Shown here: positions 1-12,160 of the stretch, one piece after another
Position numbering within the stretch: the stretch's first letter is position 1
Layout: every line of letters starts with the position of its first letter
Assembly (NCBI GenBank): GCA_001643675.2
Contig: LSRY02000018.1
Span: 806,001 to 870,000, forward strand
Source: Monocercomonoides exilis
Lineage: Eukaryota; Preaxostyla; Oxymonadida; Polymastigidae
Direction: 5' to 3'
Length of the DNA: 64,000 bases
Translations under genes and position numbers: made by a program
The notes under the pieces: model-generated
The model's input: only the letters and a program-made list of their open reading frames with translations
What the model was told of the DNA's origin: nothing
Databases searched by the model: none

Positions 1-3000
1 GCAGCCAGCAATCTTAATCTTTCCCGTGTCTTTGAGCCATACATTGATTACTCCACCCTCTTTGCATTTTGCATTGCCAACATTTCTGAAATCACACTCT
101 TCAATATTCACGCTTCCTTCCAGTTGAGATGAAATAATCGGACTCATCGCTGCCTGCGGAGAAGCAGAACATCTGTCAAATGAAATGTTCTTCAGCAACA
201 AAGTGCTGCGTCCTCCTGCTGTCTCTGAGAAGAAAGCCGCACACAACAAAATCATACCAACTGAAATGTTATTCATTGTTATTGCTGACGAGCCTGCATA
301 TTTCATGAATGAGCTCTCCAGACGGAAGCTGTGCTCACCAATAGAGCAATTATTCAGCACCACTGTTCCTTCTTTCACTTCAATGACATGCAAAAAAACA
401 GAAGAGTCCAGCTGTTCGCTTTCAAAACTTGCATTGTTCATATTAAGAAAATTGTCTGTTAAAATGAGTGTCTTCAGCACATTTTGCACAGATGGTAAAT
501 ACAGTTTGATTTTGTTAAATGAGAGAGCATCGTGGTTGAATATTGCTGCATCAAACACCCCCATCGTGAAGTCAAATCGAAATGTAGAAAACGTTGAACT
601 CCAAGAAGGAAATACGGTCATCGAAGACAATTCAATTGGCTTGCTTATTACTGCTTGCGATACAATAGATATTCCTTTGTTTGTGGCAGTTGAATCAAGA
701 ATCTTATCCATACCATATTCAAATGTCTTGCACGGCTCGCTTTCATTCCCACATCTGAACCAGTCTTCCCCATGCTCAGAACCAGCATTCTTCACATTGA
801 CAATCGCCAGATGAATAGTCATTAAAAAAATAAGATCGATATGTTGGTCAATTGAAGAAGCATTGCACCCACACATCATGTTTTCAACATCAGTTGTTGG
901 AGTTAGAAGATTCCCAAATTTTTCAAATGTCACACAAGAATTAAGATTTGGTGCTTGGATGTATATATCTCGTCCATATTTTGCCTTGTTAGATTCAAAA
1001 CTGCATCCAGTAATTTTATAATCGCTGCTAATATCTTTCAATAGCAAAAAAACTCCTCCTCCTTTTCCAGCCGATTCACTGGCAGTATTAGATGATATTA
1101 GGCATCGATTAATTTCAAATTTTTTATTCGCCCCAACTGCAAAGGAAATGGCTCCTCCATTGATTGATGCTGTGCAAGACGATGAAGAAAAATTGCATGA
1201 TGTAGCATTGAAGGAGCCGATGCCAGTCGAAGAAGATATAACAACACATGAACTTGTCTCTTTGGTCGATGAAATTCGTTCAAATCCACAATTGGACAAT
1301 TCAATTTTCTGCGAAGATGATCCACTCACTAATTGTGAAATAAGACCTGCTTTGGAAGAGGTGAACTTGAGGTTTGCAAATCGGCTTTCAGAAAACTTGA
1401 AAATCCCATTTTGAAGGGAGAACAATGAACAAGAGCAACATAATTCACTGGAAGCATTAAATGATGTGCTTTCAAGAACAAGTCTGCCTCCGCTTATTGA
1501 AACAAGCGCAATTGTTAAAGCATTTGAAGCACTTCCAACAAAAATACAATTTGAAAAGGTTTGGGTTCCGCTTGTTCCACTCAGCAACTTCTGAACTGAA
1601 CTTCCTTGAGGAACTGAGCCAATTGAATAAACAATGTTTTGAGATTGAAAGGCGCCTGATGATATAAAAGCAGAATTCGCGGTTCCTGCAATTCCGTCAA
1701 TAATAATTGTTGCAGTTGCTGATGAATCATTTCTGCTAATAACAACATTTGACACTTCAGTTCCAGAATAAGACACTTTCACAGTTCCATTTGCTTTGAT
1801 TGTTCTGGAAGATCCATTTAGGCGTTGAATAGCCTGAGTAATTGTCCTGCAATGAGCGATTACTGATCCACAATACTTTCCATCCCCTCGCGACGCATTT
1901 GAAGCATGAATTATCGACGATGTGTATCCAAATATGAAGGGCATCAAATCAAAATCCCCCCGAAATGTTGCATTGTCTCTTCCAAACCACGCATTTGTTC
2001 TATTCGGAACATATGTCGCAGTTACCGCTGCTGAATAATAAGAGTCCACATTTGCGTTTGGCAATGAAGGAACGCATATAAAAACGTCTCGTCCAAAATA
2101 TGCTTGATTCGACGAGAACTTGCAGCTGCTTATAGAAAATTTTGATAGCGATCCGCTTGTTGAGAAGTACAATGCTCCTCCTCTTCCACTGCTTTGACTG
2201 ACGCAGCAACTTGTAAATGTGGTGTTAGAAAAGTTAATTTGAGAATCATCAGTGCTCAAGCATATTGCGCCACCATTTGTACCATTCTCGTGAAGGCTCG
2301 AAATCGAAGATATTGAGCAGCTATTAAATGCAAGAGATTTTGGATACTTTGCTGAGATGAAAATAGTGGAATAATTTTTTGATGAGGTGATATTCGTGAA
2401 ATTGCATAACGAGAATGTTAACTTCGTCACTCCATTTGTCATTTGAAATAATGAATTGTATTGCAATTTTGCGTTCTTCGTAGCAATCCTATTGAAGGAA
2501 ATGGTTCCGCTCGAAAAATAAAACAAACTATCAGATAATTCAGTCATCCAGTCACTTGGAGTCGAAATCGTAATATCAGAAACAGAAAGGTTGAAATTAC
2601 CAGAAGAACCATATATAATACGAAAAGAATTTTTGTTCACATTTATTGTAAATGTAGAAATCGTTGCATTAACAGCTCCAGAAATGGAAATCATTGAGGT
2701 TGCTGAATATTTATTCAAATTAAAAATAACTTTTGTTTGACTTTCTCCGAACGCGTCCACTTTCCCTCTTGTTGAATTAATCACCCAACTGTCATTTTCG
2801 TTGTAAGTTCCGTTCAGAAGTTTGATTCTCTTCAAATAATTTGGCCTTCGATTGCTTATGGCTGTGTTGACTGATTTGCAAGCAACGTCAACGCTTAACC
2901 CACAATTAACTGTTGTGCTACCATTGGACGCAGCAATCTGATACTGATCCATTTTAATAAGCTTAGAATAATTTGTTCCATCAATATATACTCTATTTCC

Positions 3001-4117
3001 ATCATTATATGTAAAACTTGATGAAAATGTTATATCAACATCTTTTGTTGTCCAATCGAAATTATAAACATAAAAATCTGGCCCAAGATTATTTGTTGCC
3101 TTGCAGTCATAAAAAACATTGTTTTTTATGGTTCCGTATCCAACTTCATTAATGTATATTCCTCCTCCATAATTTGCTGTGCAATTCTCAAAAGTACAAT
3201 TCAAAACAGTCAAATTATAATTGATGGTTCCCCAAATTTCTCCATCATAAAATAGACCTCCACCGTTTGTTCCTGTACAATCTTTAAAAATCGTAGAAGT
3301 AACATTTGCATTTTTCCCTGTTATGCTTTGCTTTGCACGAGAAACATGAAACAATGACGAAGGAGTTGAATGAGAGCATTCATAAAATTCGCAAAGATCA
3401 CAGATAAAATCTTGCGATGGCGAAGTAAAAGAAAGCCCATGAACAACGCCTCCATAAAATGCATCGTGAACATGAATAAACGTGGATAATTTTATTGCCG
3501 AAGAAATAACAAATGAGCAATTCTCCTTCGCAGAAGCTTCATTTCCTGTTTTCACCTTGGCTGTTACATTTGCAAAGTAACAGTGATCGACAGCTTCGTA
3601 GTTTCCAATCCCAGAGCACAGTAAAGACGACGATTTTCTTGATAAGATTGTGAAATCAGAGAAGCATGAATTTATTAGTTTTACTCCAGAAGAAGCTTCA
3701 TTCTGCAAATTTACGATAGAAGGCAACTGTCTTTTGCATGTGCAAGTGTCTATCGAAACGTTTGAAAACAAAACAGATCCTGATGAAGCAAACGGAGTTA
3801 ATGCTTTCGAAGAATAAACAAATTTTGTGTTGAAACATAAAAGTGAAGATTCTCCATCAAGAGCAGTAATTGAATATTGCTGCAAGTCAATGCAAAAAAT
3901 ATCATTAAGTTTTAAAGAAGAGTTTGACAAAAGAAACAAATAGTTTGAATTTGAGGAATTGCTGGGAATCGTTTGCTGCAGTCGCGTCGACTTAGCGGTT
4001 CCCTCGCTCGAAAATAATCCAGTTTTTTCAAATGCCCCATTTGCAGCTCCAAAGGCTGCGACAATGCAGCAAACAAAAAATTCAATCGTTAACAAATTTG
4101 TTTGATCTCGGAAGCAT
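1..4117 (-). CDS. Pmp-like beta-helix surface protein (3' end beyond window)
   Basis: Reading the minus strand, one frame stays open from 4131 to base 1 (1377 codons) without a stop, so this is a real gene whose 3' end lies outside the window. It encodes Ser/Thr/Asn-rich beta-helix type repeats with recurring F..C and GG(A/G)(I/V) steps, and three Cys signatures of the form CG....C(K/R)(T/S) that open repeat blocks (for example CGNESEPCKT near 750). The same signatures occur in the giant protein at 24257-32455, so the two are paralogues. The N terminus has a hydrophobic signal-like stretch (LLTIEFFVCCIVAAFG, about 4095-4048). No ATG is in frame upstream of it. An ATG at 4117-4115 opens a 7-residue n-region (MLPRSNK) that would join the hydrophobic stretch if one base were added near 4096-4099. 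Function is probably cell surface or secreted; by analogy a transmembrane and kinase-like tail may follow outside the window. Confidence 0.8.
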
Positions 4118-4614
4118 AACTTTTTTTCTGTTCATTAATCTTTTTCTTGCTAAACAGACAAATTCAGAAAAATTTCTTATAACAACAATTGTTCTTTCAG
4201 TGTAATGGTGAGCAAATTTGATTGAACAATTGGGACAAATACGTGATTTATAATTTCAAAAAAAAAAGAGAATGTCCTTATCATCACAAAAACAAAATAA
4301 ATATATAAAGCAATATGTTATCAATCTTAGATATTTTGGTTGATGAAATAAAAAATCATGATTTTATTTTTAACTCCACGTTATTTGTTCAATGACTGAT
4401 TTTGTCTCAGATGGAAAAGTGCGCTTCAAAATACAGAAATTTGTGTTGTCTTGCACCAAATACACACACCAAAAAACAAATAAAAGAGGAAGATAATACG
4501 TGATTTTTCTCTTTTTGTGAAGTGCCATTTCTTTGGTTTTTCTTTTCCCGTGAAGTGAGAGTGAAGTGTCAATTTCATTGAAAACACCATTCTTTGAGGA
4601 AGCATTTAATTGCG
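4118..4614. other. Intergenic, AT-rich; 5' flank of the Pmp-like gene
   Basis: About 500 bases between the 5' end of the Pmp-like gene and the 3' end of CMSS1, both on the minus strand. It holds A/T runs and stop codons in all frames. I see no gene, tRNA or repeat. It presumably carries the promoter of the Pmp-like gene and the 3' end of CMSS1. Confidence 0.6.
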
Positions 4615-6174
4615 TCAGAAAAGAAGTACTTTTGTTTTGCCGCTAACGATGTTCGGCAGAAAATGCTCAGAAAGAATGCGCCTTATGTCTGAAAAAAATA
4701 GAAAGCACAGTCATGAAAAAAATAAAAAATATAAAAGAAGAACAATAAAGGTGGAATCACCATCATTATCAGAAATCACTTTATTTATTATTTTTGAATA
4801 AACAAAACAAGCAAACCTCCCTTTGTGTCTCCCAAAGTGAAAATGCAGAAGTTTTTCTGGTTGTGAAACATGTCTATCACAAGCAGCCGAACGTCATCTG
4901 TTCGAAGCAACGAATTTGCACATGGCTTGGATTCTGCTTCAGACGAATGCTGTTTCTTTTCTCCGTCTCCTTCTTCTTCTTCTTCTTTTTCTTCTTCTTC
5001 ACTCTCTTCTTCATATCTGCTTCTCTTCTTCTTTTCTTTTTCAAGTCCCTCTTTGCTTCGTTCATATTTCAAGTCGCTTCTTTTATCCCCCTTTCCCTCT
5101 TTCTTGCCTTCAGGAACTTTCTCTTCCAGCAATCTCAAAAGCCTACCAGGCGTTCCCACACCCACGCAAAAATACCTCTTCTTTCTCATTTCCTTTGCTT
5201 GCTCATGCACCTTCGTGTGCTTTCCATAGAGGCAGCATACAATTTGCGAAGAGTAAGCAAGCTTATCAGAGTCCATTGCCGAAGCAGAAGAAGAGTCCTT
5301 TGGAGTTTTCTTCGCTTCTTTCTTTTCTTTTCTCTCTGAAGATTTTTCTGCTTTCTTTGATTCACTTGATTTTCCTGTTTGCTCGCCTAATTTTTGTTTC
5401 ACGTATGTTTCAATCTCATTCATCAACTCCCATCCTCGTGATGCACTCATCGTCACAATCAATATTGGTATGACACATCCTGAGCGACGAGAAGGCACAA
5501 GTTCACCATCTGCTTCCCACCATTTATCCGAGCAAGCATCCAATGCCCGTGTAATCATTCCCACTGGCCTGTATAGCACTTGCGTTAATAGTTCAATGCC
5601 TGTTGAGGAAGTTGCTGAAACAGGATCGAGTTCTCTGGGTAGTGTAATGATTTGTTCAGGAGGTATGCTAACAGCATCCAAATCTTCAAATGTTTTGAAT
5701 TCAGTTGTCAGCTGAGAAACTAAATATGCAGCTTGATTTTTCTAATAAAATATATGATTTCTTTAAAGAAATAAGAAAAAGAAAAAGAAAAATACAGTCG
5801 GTGCGCTTATGATTGTAAAATTTTGGCTAGATTCTAGCTCTTTTGCAATTCTTTCTCTACGCTTCGCTTTTGCTTTCTCTCTTCTTTTTCTAGCCTTGGA
5901 ATTCGAAATAGCATCAAAAGGAAATAATGAGTCTTCAAAATCAATAAATGCAAATGAAATCACTTTAAAAATGCCTCAAACCTTCTGCAACAGATTTTTT
6001 ATTCTCTTCTTCGTCTTTCTCTTCTGAATCATCTCCAAATGGCAAATAATTGGAAGAAATGTCAAAATCATCAAGATCATCGCCTCCTTGAACTGAAGAA
6101 AATCCAATTTTCTGTTTTTGCATTTTGCTATTATCTTTTTTAGATTCAATAGCTTTAGACATTCTATTAACCAA
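4615..6174 (-). CDS. CMSS1: CMSS1/Cms1-type ribosome biogenesis protein, 4 exons
   Basis: Hand-built model: exon 1 6174 (or 6162)-5982, exon 2 5932-5796, exon 3 5741-4817, exon 4 4688-4615; introns 49, 54 and 128 nt, all GT-AG and phase-consistent, giving 438-442 residues ending in TGA. The protein has an acidic N terminus, a Lys/Arg-rich helix (KARKRREKAKAKRRERI), then the Cms1 core: PILIVTMSASRGWEL, a Lys/Glu-rich insert, the GVGTPGRLLRLLEE motif, and LLVIDMFHNQK followed by a short exon ending KTKVLLF, which matches the family's last helix. Cms1/CMSS1 is a DEAD-box-helicase-like protein without helicase motifs, linked to the small-subunit processome in the nucleolus (family knowledge). The exon 3 insert is expanded with poly-Glu and poly-Lys. 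It is divergent from the importin-alpha-like gene, with only 62 bases between the starts. Confidence 0.85.
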
Positions 6175-6236
6175 AATTAATCAAGATACAAAAAAATAAT
6201 TATTTTGATCTTTTCTTCTAATTTTTACTTTGATCG
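6175..6236. promoter_or_regulatory. Short divergent promoter region
   Basis: 62 AT-rich bases separate the ATG codons of CMSS1 (minus) and the importin-alpha-like gene (plus). Both genes must start transcription within or very near this interval. No defined element could be picked out by eye; the assignment rests on gene orientation only. Confidence 0.5.
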
Positions 6237-7472
6237 ATGAGTAAAGATTCATCTGGCTTTCCTTTTGCATGGAGCCAAAATGATCGAGCATCTACAAGAT
6301 TTAGGCAGTTTTCAAAAGATGATGCGCTTGATGATCTTCGAGATAACAGGGATCAGGCTATTGGTGGATTGAGAGATGATTATAGGAGTAATGTGCTTGA
6401 CAAACAGCGAGCTCCAAAAAAAGCATCTTCTTCTTCAAAGGGAACTCAAGCAACGGTATTTTATTCTTTATTTTATTGATAATGCTGATATTTTTATGAT
6501 TTTTAAACAATTCTTGCACTTAAGAAAAACGTGATTAATTCATATTTCCAATATCTCACTTCCACAGATTCAAGGCAACTTTTTGCAGCATTGGAAAAGA
6601 TAAGAAAGCTTTCAACTAAAAGTTTGTTTTTTCAATCATATGGAGTTACATTTTGTTTTTCTATAAAAAAGGTTCAAACGTTGATGTTGATCTTCTATTT
6701 TCACATGACATATTAACATATTTAATTAAAATATTAAATGAAAGCCATCCTGTTGAGATAATGGTTTGTCAACTTAAAATTCGAGAAAATATTAAAGATT
6801 AATTTTTTTTTAAAAGGAATCTGTAACAGAAATTATTTTGAATCTAGGTATGTAATTTGAGTATTTGCATTTTTTTTGTCAGCGCTATTATTCTTAATGT
6901 TTAGCTGCAAAAGTGACAGGTCCACAGGAGATGCAAATCGTGGCATCGGGTGCCGTGCCTATTTTGATGAAATTGAGCGTTTGCGGCCATCAGTCAGTTA
7001 GAAGCAATGTATTCTAAGCTTTTTTCATATTATATTTCATTCATTCTCAAATTCATTTATTTAATTTTGCATTTTCTCAATTTTTTCTGCTTATGATGGA
7101 ATTACATTTGATTATTAACTTTTTTTTCAATCTACTTATCCAACTGCAATATCTTCACTTCTCCAACGCTCAACTAACATCTCATTCGCTTCTCTATTAT
7201 CGTCTTCAATCGATTATTTAATTTTCTATTGAAAATACTAATATCAATGCTAATGATTTTAATATTCCCTTCTAATCTTCCACTTCCCTTCTCTCCTTCT
7301 CTCCTTCTCTCCACAACCCCAACAACCCCTTCATCTTCCCCCTTCCTCTCTCTCCTTCCTCTCTCTCCTTCCTCTCTCTCCTTCCTCTCTCTCCTTCCTC
7401 TCTCTCCTTCCTCTCTCTCCTTCCTCTCTCTCCTTCCTCTCTCTCCTTCCTCTCTCTCCTTCCTCTCTCTCC

Positions 7473-7558
<86 letters not shown>

Positions 7559-10427
7559 AATTCTCCCTTCTCCCTTCTCCATTCCCAGTCACTCTGGGCG
7601 CTCTCAAACATCTCTGGGGACAGTCTGGAGCTGACACACTACGTCAAGTCACAAGGCGGGGCAGAGTTTGCGCTGCTCTATCTGAAGACAGCGATGAGGG
7701 ACATCTTTGGCGACAGCTATGTGTACAATAGCGCTTCGTTTGAGAGAGAGGCGAGTTTGATTGTTGCGGATGGAGAAGGAGATGGAGAAGGAGAAGGAAG
7801 AGGAGGAGGAGGAGGAGGAAGTGATAGCAACAGTAGTAATAATTGGGGGGTTGATGGTTCATCTGCAATGGATTCATCATCATCATCATCATCATCTTCT
7901 TCTTCTTCTTCTTCCTATTCTTCTTCTTCTTCTTCTTCCACCCCATCAGTTATTCTCCCTCCCTTTTTCGCGGAGCAGCTGCAGACGTTTGTGGTGAGTG
8001 AGGTGGAGTTGTGTGTTGTGCTGTTTTTGCTTCAGAATCTAACCATGGACAGCGAAAAAGGGAAGACATATGTGCCAGCGCTGCATCCATTGGCCCGGTT
8101 GATCTATCACCCAGACGTCGAAATCAAAGCAAGCGCTGCCTGCAGCCTCGCAAACCTCACAAAGTACTCGAAATTCTACAGCAAGCTTGTTCTGAAGCTG
8201 GATATTGTTGGGGAGCTGGTGAAGATCATCAACGAGAAGCAGAAGAAAGTGACGTATCCTGCACTGTACTTGCTGGCGAACCTGTCGCCGTATGCTATTG
8301 CGAATGCTGAGGTGTGATAAATGCTTTAATAGAGAATGGTTTTTTTTTTTTTTCTTTTTTTTCTTTTTCTTTTTCTTTTTCTTTTTCTTTTTCTTTTTCT
8401 TTTTTCTTTTTTTCTTTTTTCTTTTCTTTTCTTTTTTTTTAGTCTTAATCAAAGATTATTATTATTATTATTATGAAATTTGTTCTTAATTTTTGTATTT
8501 ATCTTTATTTTTCTCTATATTCATTAATTTATTATTTATTTATTTATTTATTTCACATTCATTCAAAAATTTTCTTTTTTTTCATCTTCTTTCCTTCTTT
8601 CCTTCTTTCCTTCTTTTCTTCTTTTCTTCTATTCTTCTTCCACTTCCTTCTCCTTCTTCTCCTCCTTCCTCCTTCCTTCTTCTTCTTCCTCTCCAGTGGC
8701 TCAAAGAAACCAATGTTCTGAGCATCTGTGACACACTCGTCTCTCTCATCAGCTTCCCTCTCCCCCAAATTGTGAATGACATGCTGCTCAACTTTGCTAT
8801 TCTGCTGAGCAACATCATCGTCGATTCCCCAGACACCATCTGGTTTCTGTCCCTCCACGACGTTCTTTTGTCCCTTTCTCTTGTTCTCCTTGACAATTCT
8901 TCTGATTGGAATCTTAAAAAGGAAATAATTACTTTGTTTGTGAATGTGGCTGCTTCATTGCCCGTAAGTAAAAAAGAACCTGATTTGAATGTGATCAGAC
9001 GCAATTTCAGTGCAGCAACAGCGCTTTTGCATCAAAAATTGGCTGAAGCGCTGATTTCGCTGCTTCCTCTTGCAACTCCCATGGATGTGTATCATATCTT
9101 GTCCATTTTGAAGCATCTGCTGAGTTTTGGGGCAGCTATAGCGGTGGTGGAGAAAGAGGTGAAGGAGGAGAGGAGGAAGGCGAGGAAGGAGAGGGAGAGG
9201 AAGGAGAGGGAGAGGGAGAAGGAGAAAGAGAAAGAGTTGGATATGAAAGCAGAAGGTGAAGGAGAAGGAGAAGGAGGAGAAGATGAAGGGGAAGAATGGG
9301 AAGAAGAGGACGAAGAAGAAGAGGAAGAAGAAGAGGACGGAGAAGGAGGAAGAGGAACAGGAAGCACCAAAACAAACGGATTAGGGTTAACACCAGAAGA
9401 GGTGTCAGTGTATGATGGGAATGTTATATTGAAGCAGATAGATGTGAACGGGGGTATCCCATTGATTAAAGGGCAAATGACATCGCCTTCGAAACACATC
9501 AAAATGACAGCGCTGAAAATAAACAGCACTTTTTTGTGGAAAGTGGAGAGGGCAGACAGCAGGGTGGTGGAGGATGGGGGGATGGGGAATGAAGAAGGAG
9601 GAGAAGGAGGAGAAGGAGAAGGAGGAGGAAGAGGAATTGAAATTGAAGGAGAAGAGGGAGAGGGAGGAGGAAGAGGAGAAGGAGGAAAGGGAAGTGTGGC
9701 AGCATTTAATGGACACAGTGTGTTTTCATTGCATTCAACAGCAATTTCATCAAAGAAGAAGAAGAAAAAGAAGAAGAAGAAGAAGAAAGAAAAGAATGAA
9801 GAAATTGGAGGAGGAGGAGGGGGAGGAGGAGGAATGAGAGATGCAAGCACGAATCAAATGAATAGCTTTAATAACACTTCGTTTGGAGTACAACAAAGTT
9901 TTGTTCCTCAACAACAAACAATTGTTCCTTCTTTTCCTCCTTCTCTTTCTCTTTCTTCTTCCTCCTCTTTTCCTTCTTCTTCTTCTTCTTTCCCTTCTTC
10001 TTCTTCTTTTCCATTTCCTCAACCTCTTTCATCATCATCATCATCATCATCATCATCTCAGCAATCTTTTATTTCCTCTTCTCAAATTCAACCACAAATT
10101 CAACCACAACCACAGAATCCTCTTTCTTTTGCTTCTTCTCCTTCTCCTTCTCCTTCTCCTTCTCTTCCTCTTCCTCTTTCTCTTTCTCCTTCATTTCCTT
10201 CTTCTTCCACTTCATCCTCTTCTCTTCCTTTTGCTTACACCCAGCAATCAATAAACCCCATTTCACCAATGCCTGCCCCTTTCTCTAACACTGCAATGGA
10301 AGTTGTTATGCCTCCTTCTCTTTCTTCTTCTTCTTCTTCTTCTGCAACTTCTCCTCTTCCTCTGTCTGCTCCTCCTTTAGCTCAGCAGAATCCCATGCAA
10401 TTACAATGGAATTCGATTTTTCAATGA
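6237..10427 (+). CDS. Importin-alpha-like ARM-repeat protein, 7 exons, long low-complexity tail
   Basis: Model: exons 6237-6455, 6525-6621, 6672-6763, 6817-6847, 6905-7008, 7589-8311, 8697-10427; all junctions GT-AG and in phase, 998 residues, TGA stop. The N terminus has a basic, Arg-rich helix like an importin-beta-binding segment (RFRQFSKDDALDDLRDNRDQ). ARM repeats follow, including the diagnostic SLWALSNISGDS (importin-alpha WALGNIAGDS) and SAACSLANLT. Importin-alpha carries nuclear-localisation-signal cargo through nuclear pores with importin-beta. The ARM domain is broken by a Gly/Glu/Ser insert (about 7760-7945). From about 9150 on the tail is Lys/Glu/Gly-rich and then Ser/Pro/Gln-rich, twice the usual family length of about 520-550. 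Intron 5 (7009-7588) and intron 6 (8312-8696) are swollen by microsatellites; the others are 50-69 nt. It could be another ARM-domain adaptor. Confidence 0.75.
7341..7556. repeat. 13-bp CCTTCCTCTCTCT tandem repeat grading into (CT)n, inside an intron
   Basis: A pyrimidine-only tract in intron 5 of the importin-alpha-like gene. A 13-base unit (CCTTCCTCTCTCT) repeats about ten times and then becomes pure CT from about 7480 to 7546. The intron is about 580 nt because of it, against 50-130 nt for neighbouring introns. Open frames crossing it encode only repeats and are not genes. Confidence 0.9.
8339..8442. repeat. Poly-T / (T4-6 C)n microsatellite in intron
   Basis: T runs punctuated by single C bases, in intron 6 of the importin-alpha-like gene. 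A further pyrimidine tract follows at 8573-8690, just before the acceptor CTCCAG at 8691-8696. Confidence 0.85.
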
Positions 10428-10623
10428 AAATTAAGGATTTTTGTTTGATGTCTTTTTTGTATAGACCATTTCATTTTTCTTTCAATATTTCAAAAAATGT
10501 TAAAAATTAAAAGGAAACGTTTGAAAGCAGGTTATTTTTGAACATTATTTATAAATCAAAAAAAGGGGGTCTTGATCAAAAAATTCCACGATTCACCAAA
10601 ATTAGATCACACAGTGGCAAGAA

Positions 10624-11922
10624 ATGAAAACCATCGTTGTGGACTGCAAAGGGTTTGTTACACGTTATTTAAACGTTGCATTTCATTTTTTCCATTTTTT
10701 TGTTGACTTCTTGATTTGTGAAATCACTTATCCTCAATGCATTTGAATGACTGATTTTTGTCTTTATTTCGTGAAATTTTAGTCATTTAAAAGGAAGGTT
10801 GGCTTCAGTTGTCGCAAAACAATTATTAAAAGGACAACACATCGTTTTGGTTCGTTGTGAAGAGGCTAACGTTTCTGGATCATGTTTGAAACAATTTTTT
10901 CTTTATCCATTTTCATTATCAATTATCATGATGAATGTATTGGATAACACATCCATCATTTAACATTTCATATCCTTTTTTGTTTGTTTCAGTTTTCCGT
11001 AACAAGAGTATGTTTTTCACTTTCAACATTTTGTTTAAAAATGTAAAATTTATTTTATAATGATGTATTTTCAGTTCTTTTCATGCAATATCTTCACAAA
11101 ACAATGAGACACAACCCTGCTCGTGGACATGTCCACTATCGTGCACCTTCCATGATGATCTACAAAGCCGTCAGAGGTATGCTTCCTCACAAATCAACTC
11201 GTGGACAGGAAGCCCTCAAACGCTTGAAGGTATTTGATGGTGTTCCACCAAAATACCAGAAAGTGAAGAGAATGGTTATTCCAGATGCACTTCGCGTTCT
11301 TAACTTAAAAGCTGAGTCAAAATACACACGTCTGGGTGATCTTGCTTCCCAAGTTGGATGGAAATATGCTGGTATCATCTCAAAATTGGAGAAAGAACGT
11401 CTCGCAAAATCAAAAGCATATTACTACCGCAAGCAAAAGGCAATCAAGATGCATGCAATTCAACTTCGCAAATACAGAAGAAAGGGAATGAACAAAGTCA
11501 GAGATGCATTGATTCAAATCAAGAAAGCCGAGATGATTAAAAAAGATCCAGAAGCAGCCAAGAGATTTGCTGAGAAGAAGGCAAAGAGACAAGCTGAAAA
11601 AGCGGCAAAGAAAGCAAGAAAGGCATACAGGAAGAAGATCCTCGAGAAAGTTGCAGCGAAGAAGGGACCAAAGAAGTTGAGCAAGAAAGAACAAAAGAGA
11701 GCAGAGAGGAAAGCAAAGAAGGCAGCAAAGGAAGCCAAGAAGAAGGACGCAAAGAAAGATGCTAAGAAAGACCAAAAGAAAGTCCAGAAGAAAGTTGAAA
11801 AGAAAGTTGAGAAGAAAGGAGCAAAGAAGGGACCAAAGAATGTTCCAAAGAAGGTTGCAAAGAAAGCACCAAAAGCAGTTGCCGCAAGCAAGCCAGCACC
11901 AAAGAAAACAGTGAAGGCTTAA
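10624..11922 (+). CDS. RPL13A: 60S ribosomal protein uL13 (L13a), 4 exons, Lys/Ala-rich C-terminal extension
   Basis: Model: exons 10624-10652, 10783-10883, 10993-11007 (a 15-nt micro-exon) and 11075-11922; introns 130, 109 and 67 nt, GT-AG and in phase, 330 residues, TAA stop. Strong uL13 matches: [75 protein letters not shown] and LASQVGWKY. uL13 is a structural protein of the large ribosomal subunit. Human L13a has 203 residues; here about 125 extra residues, mostly KK/A/P/V repeats like a histone H1 tail, follow the globular domain. The gene has intact exons and sits between the importin-alpha-like and epsin-like genes in the same direction. The TAA stop here is evidence that the nuclear code is standard. 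Confidence 0.97.
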
Positions 11923-12160
11923 GAGAAGTTTTCCATTTCAACTCACTGGCACAAAATAATTTGCATTTCCAACAATTGATTGTTTTTTTCTTGCGCTCAT
12001 TTCTAGTTGTTTGGAGCAAGATTATTTTTTTAAACGCATTTAAAATATAAAGCTCCATTTCAAAAATTCATAACTTTTTCAAATGGATATGGGTATTTTT
12101 GATCGAATTTTATTTTCTGGGTTATTTCTATTGGTTCGATGACTTTTCGATATATTATTA

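Noticed and set aside
185-814. 209-codon plus-strand open frame
   Set aside because: It lies antisense to the continuous minus-strand Pmp-like reading frame, which has repeat signatures; the plus frame has none.
7229-7588. Ser/Leu/Pro-rich plus-strand reading frame upstream of the ARM exon
   Set aside because: It is translation of a CT-rich microsatellite inside an intron; the exon starts after the CCCAG acceptor at 7588.
9092-9850. 252-codon minus-strand frame, Pro/Ser/Phe-rich
   Set aside because: Antisense of the GA-rich low-complexity tail of the importin-alpha-like gene.
11083-11922. uL13 starting at the internal ATG 11083
   Set aside because: The conserved N-terminal third of uL13 is found in three upstream exons (from 10624) that splice in phase.
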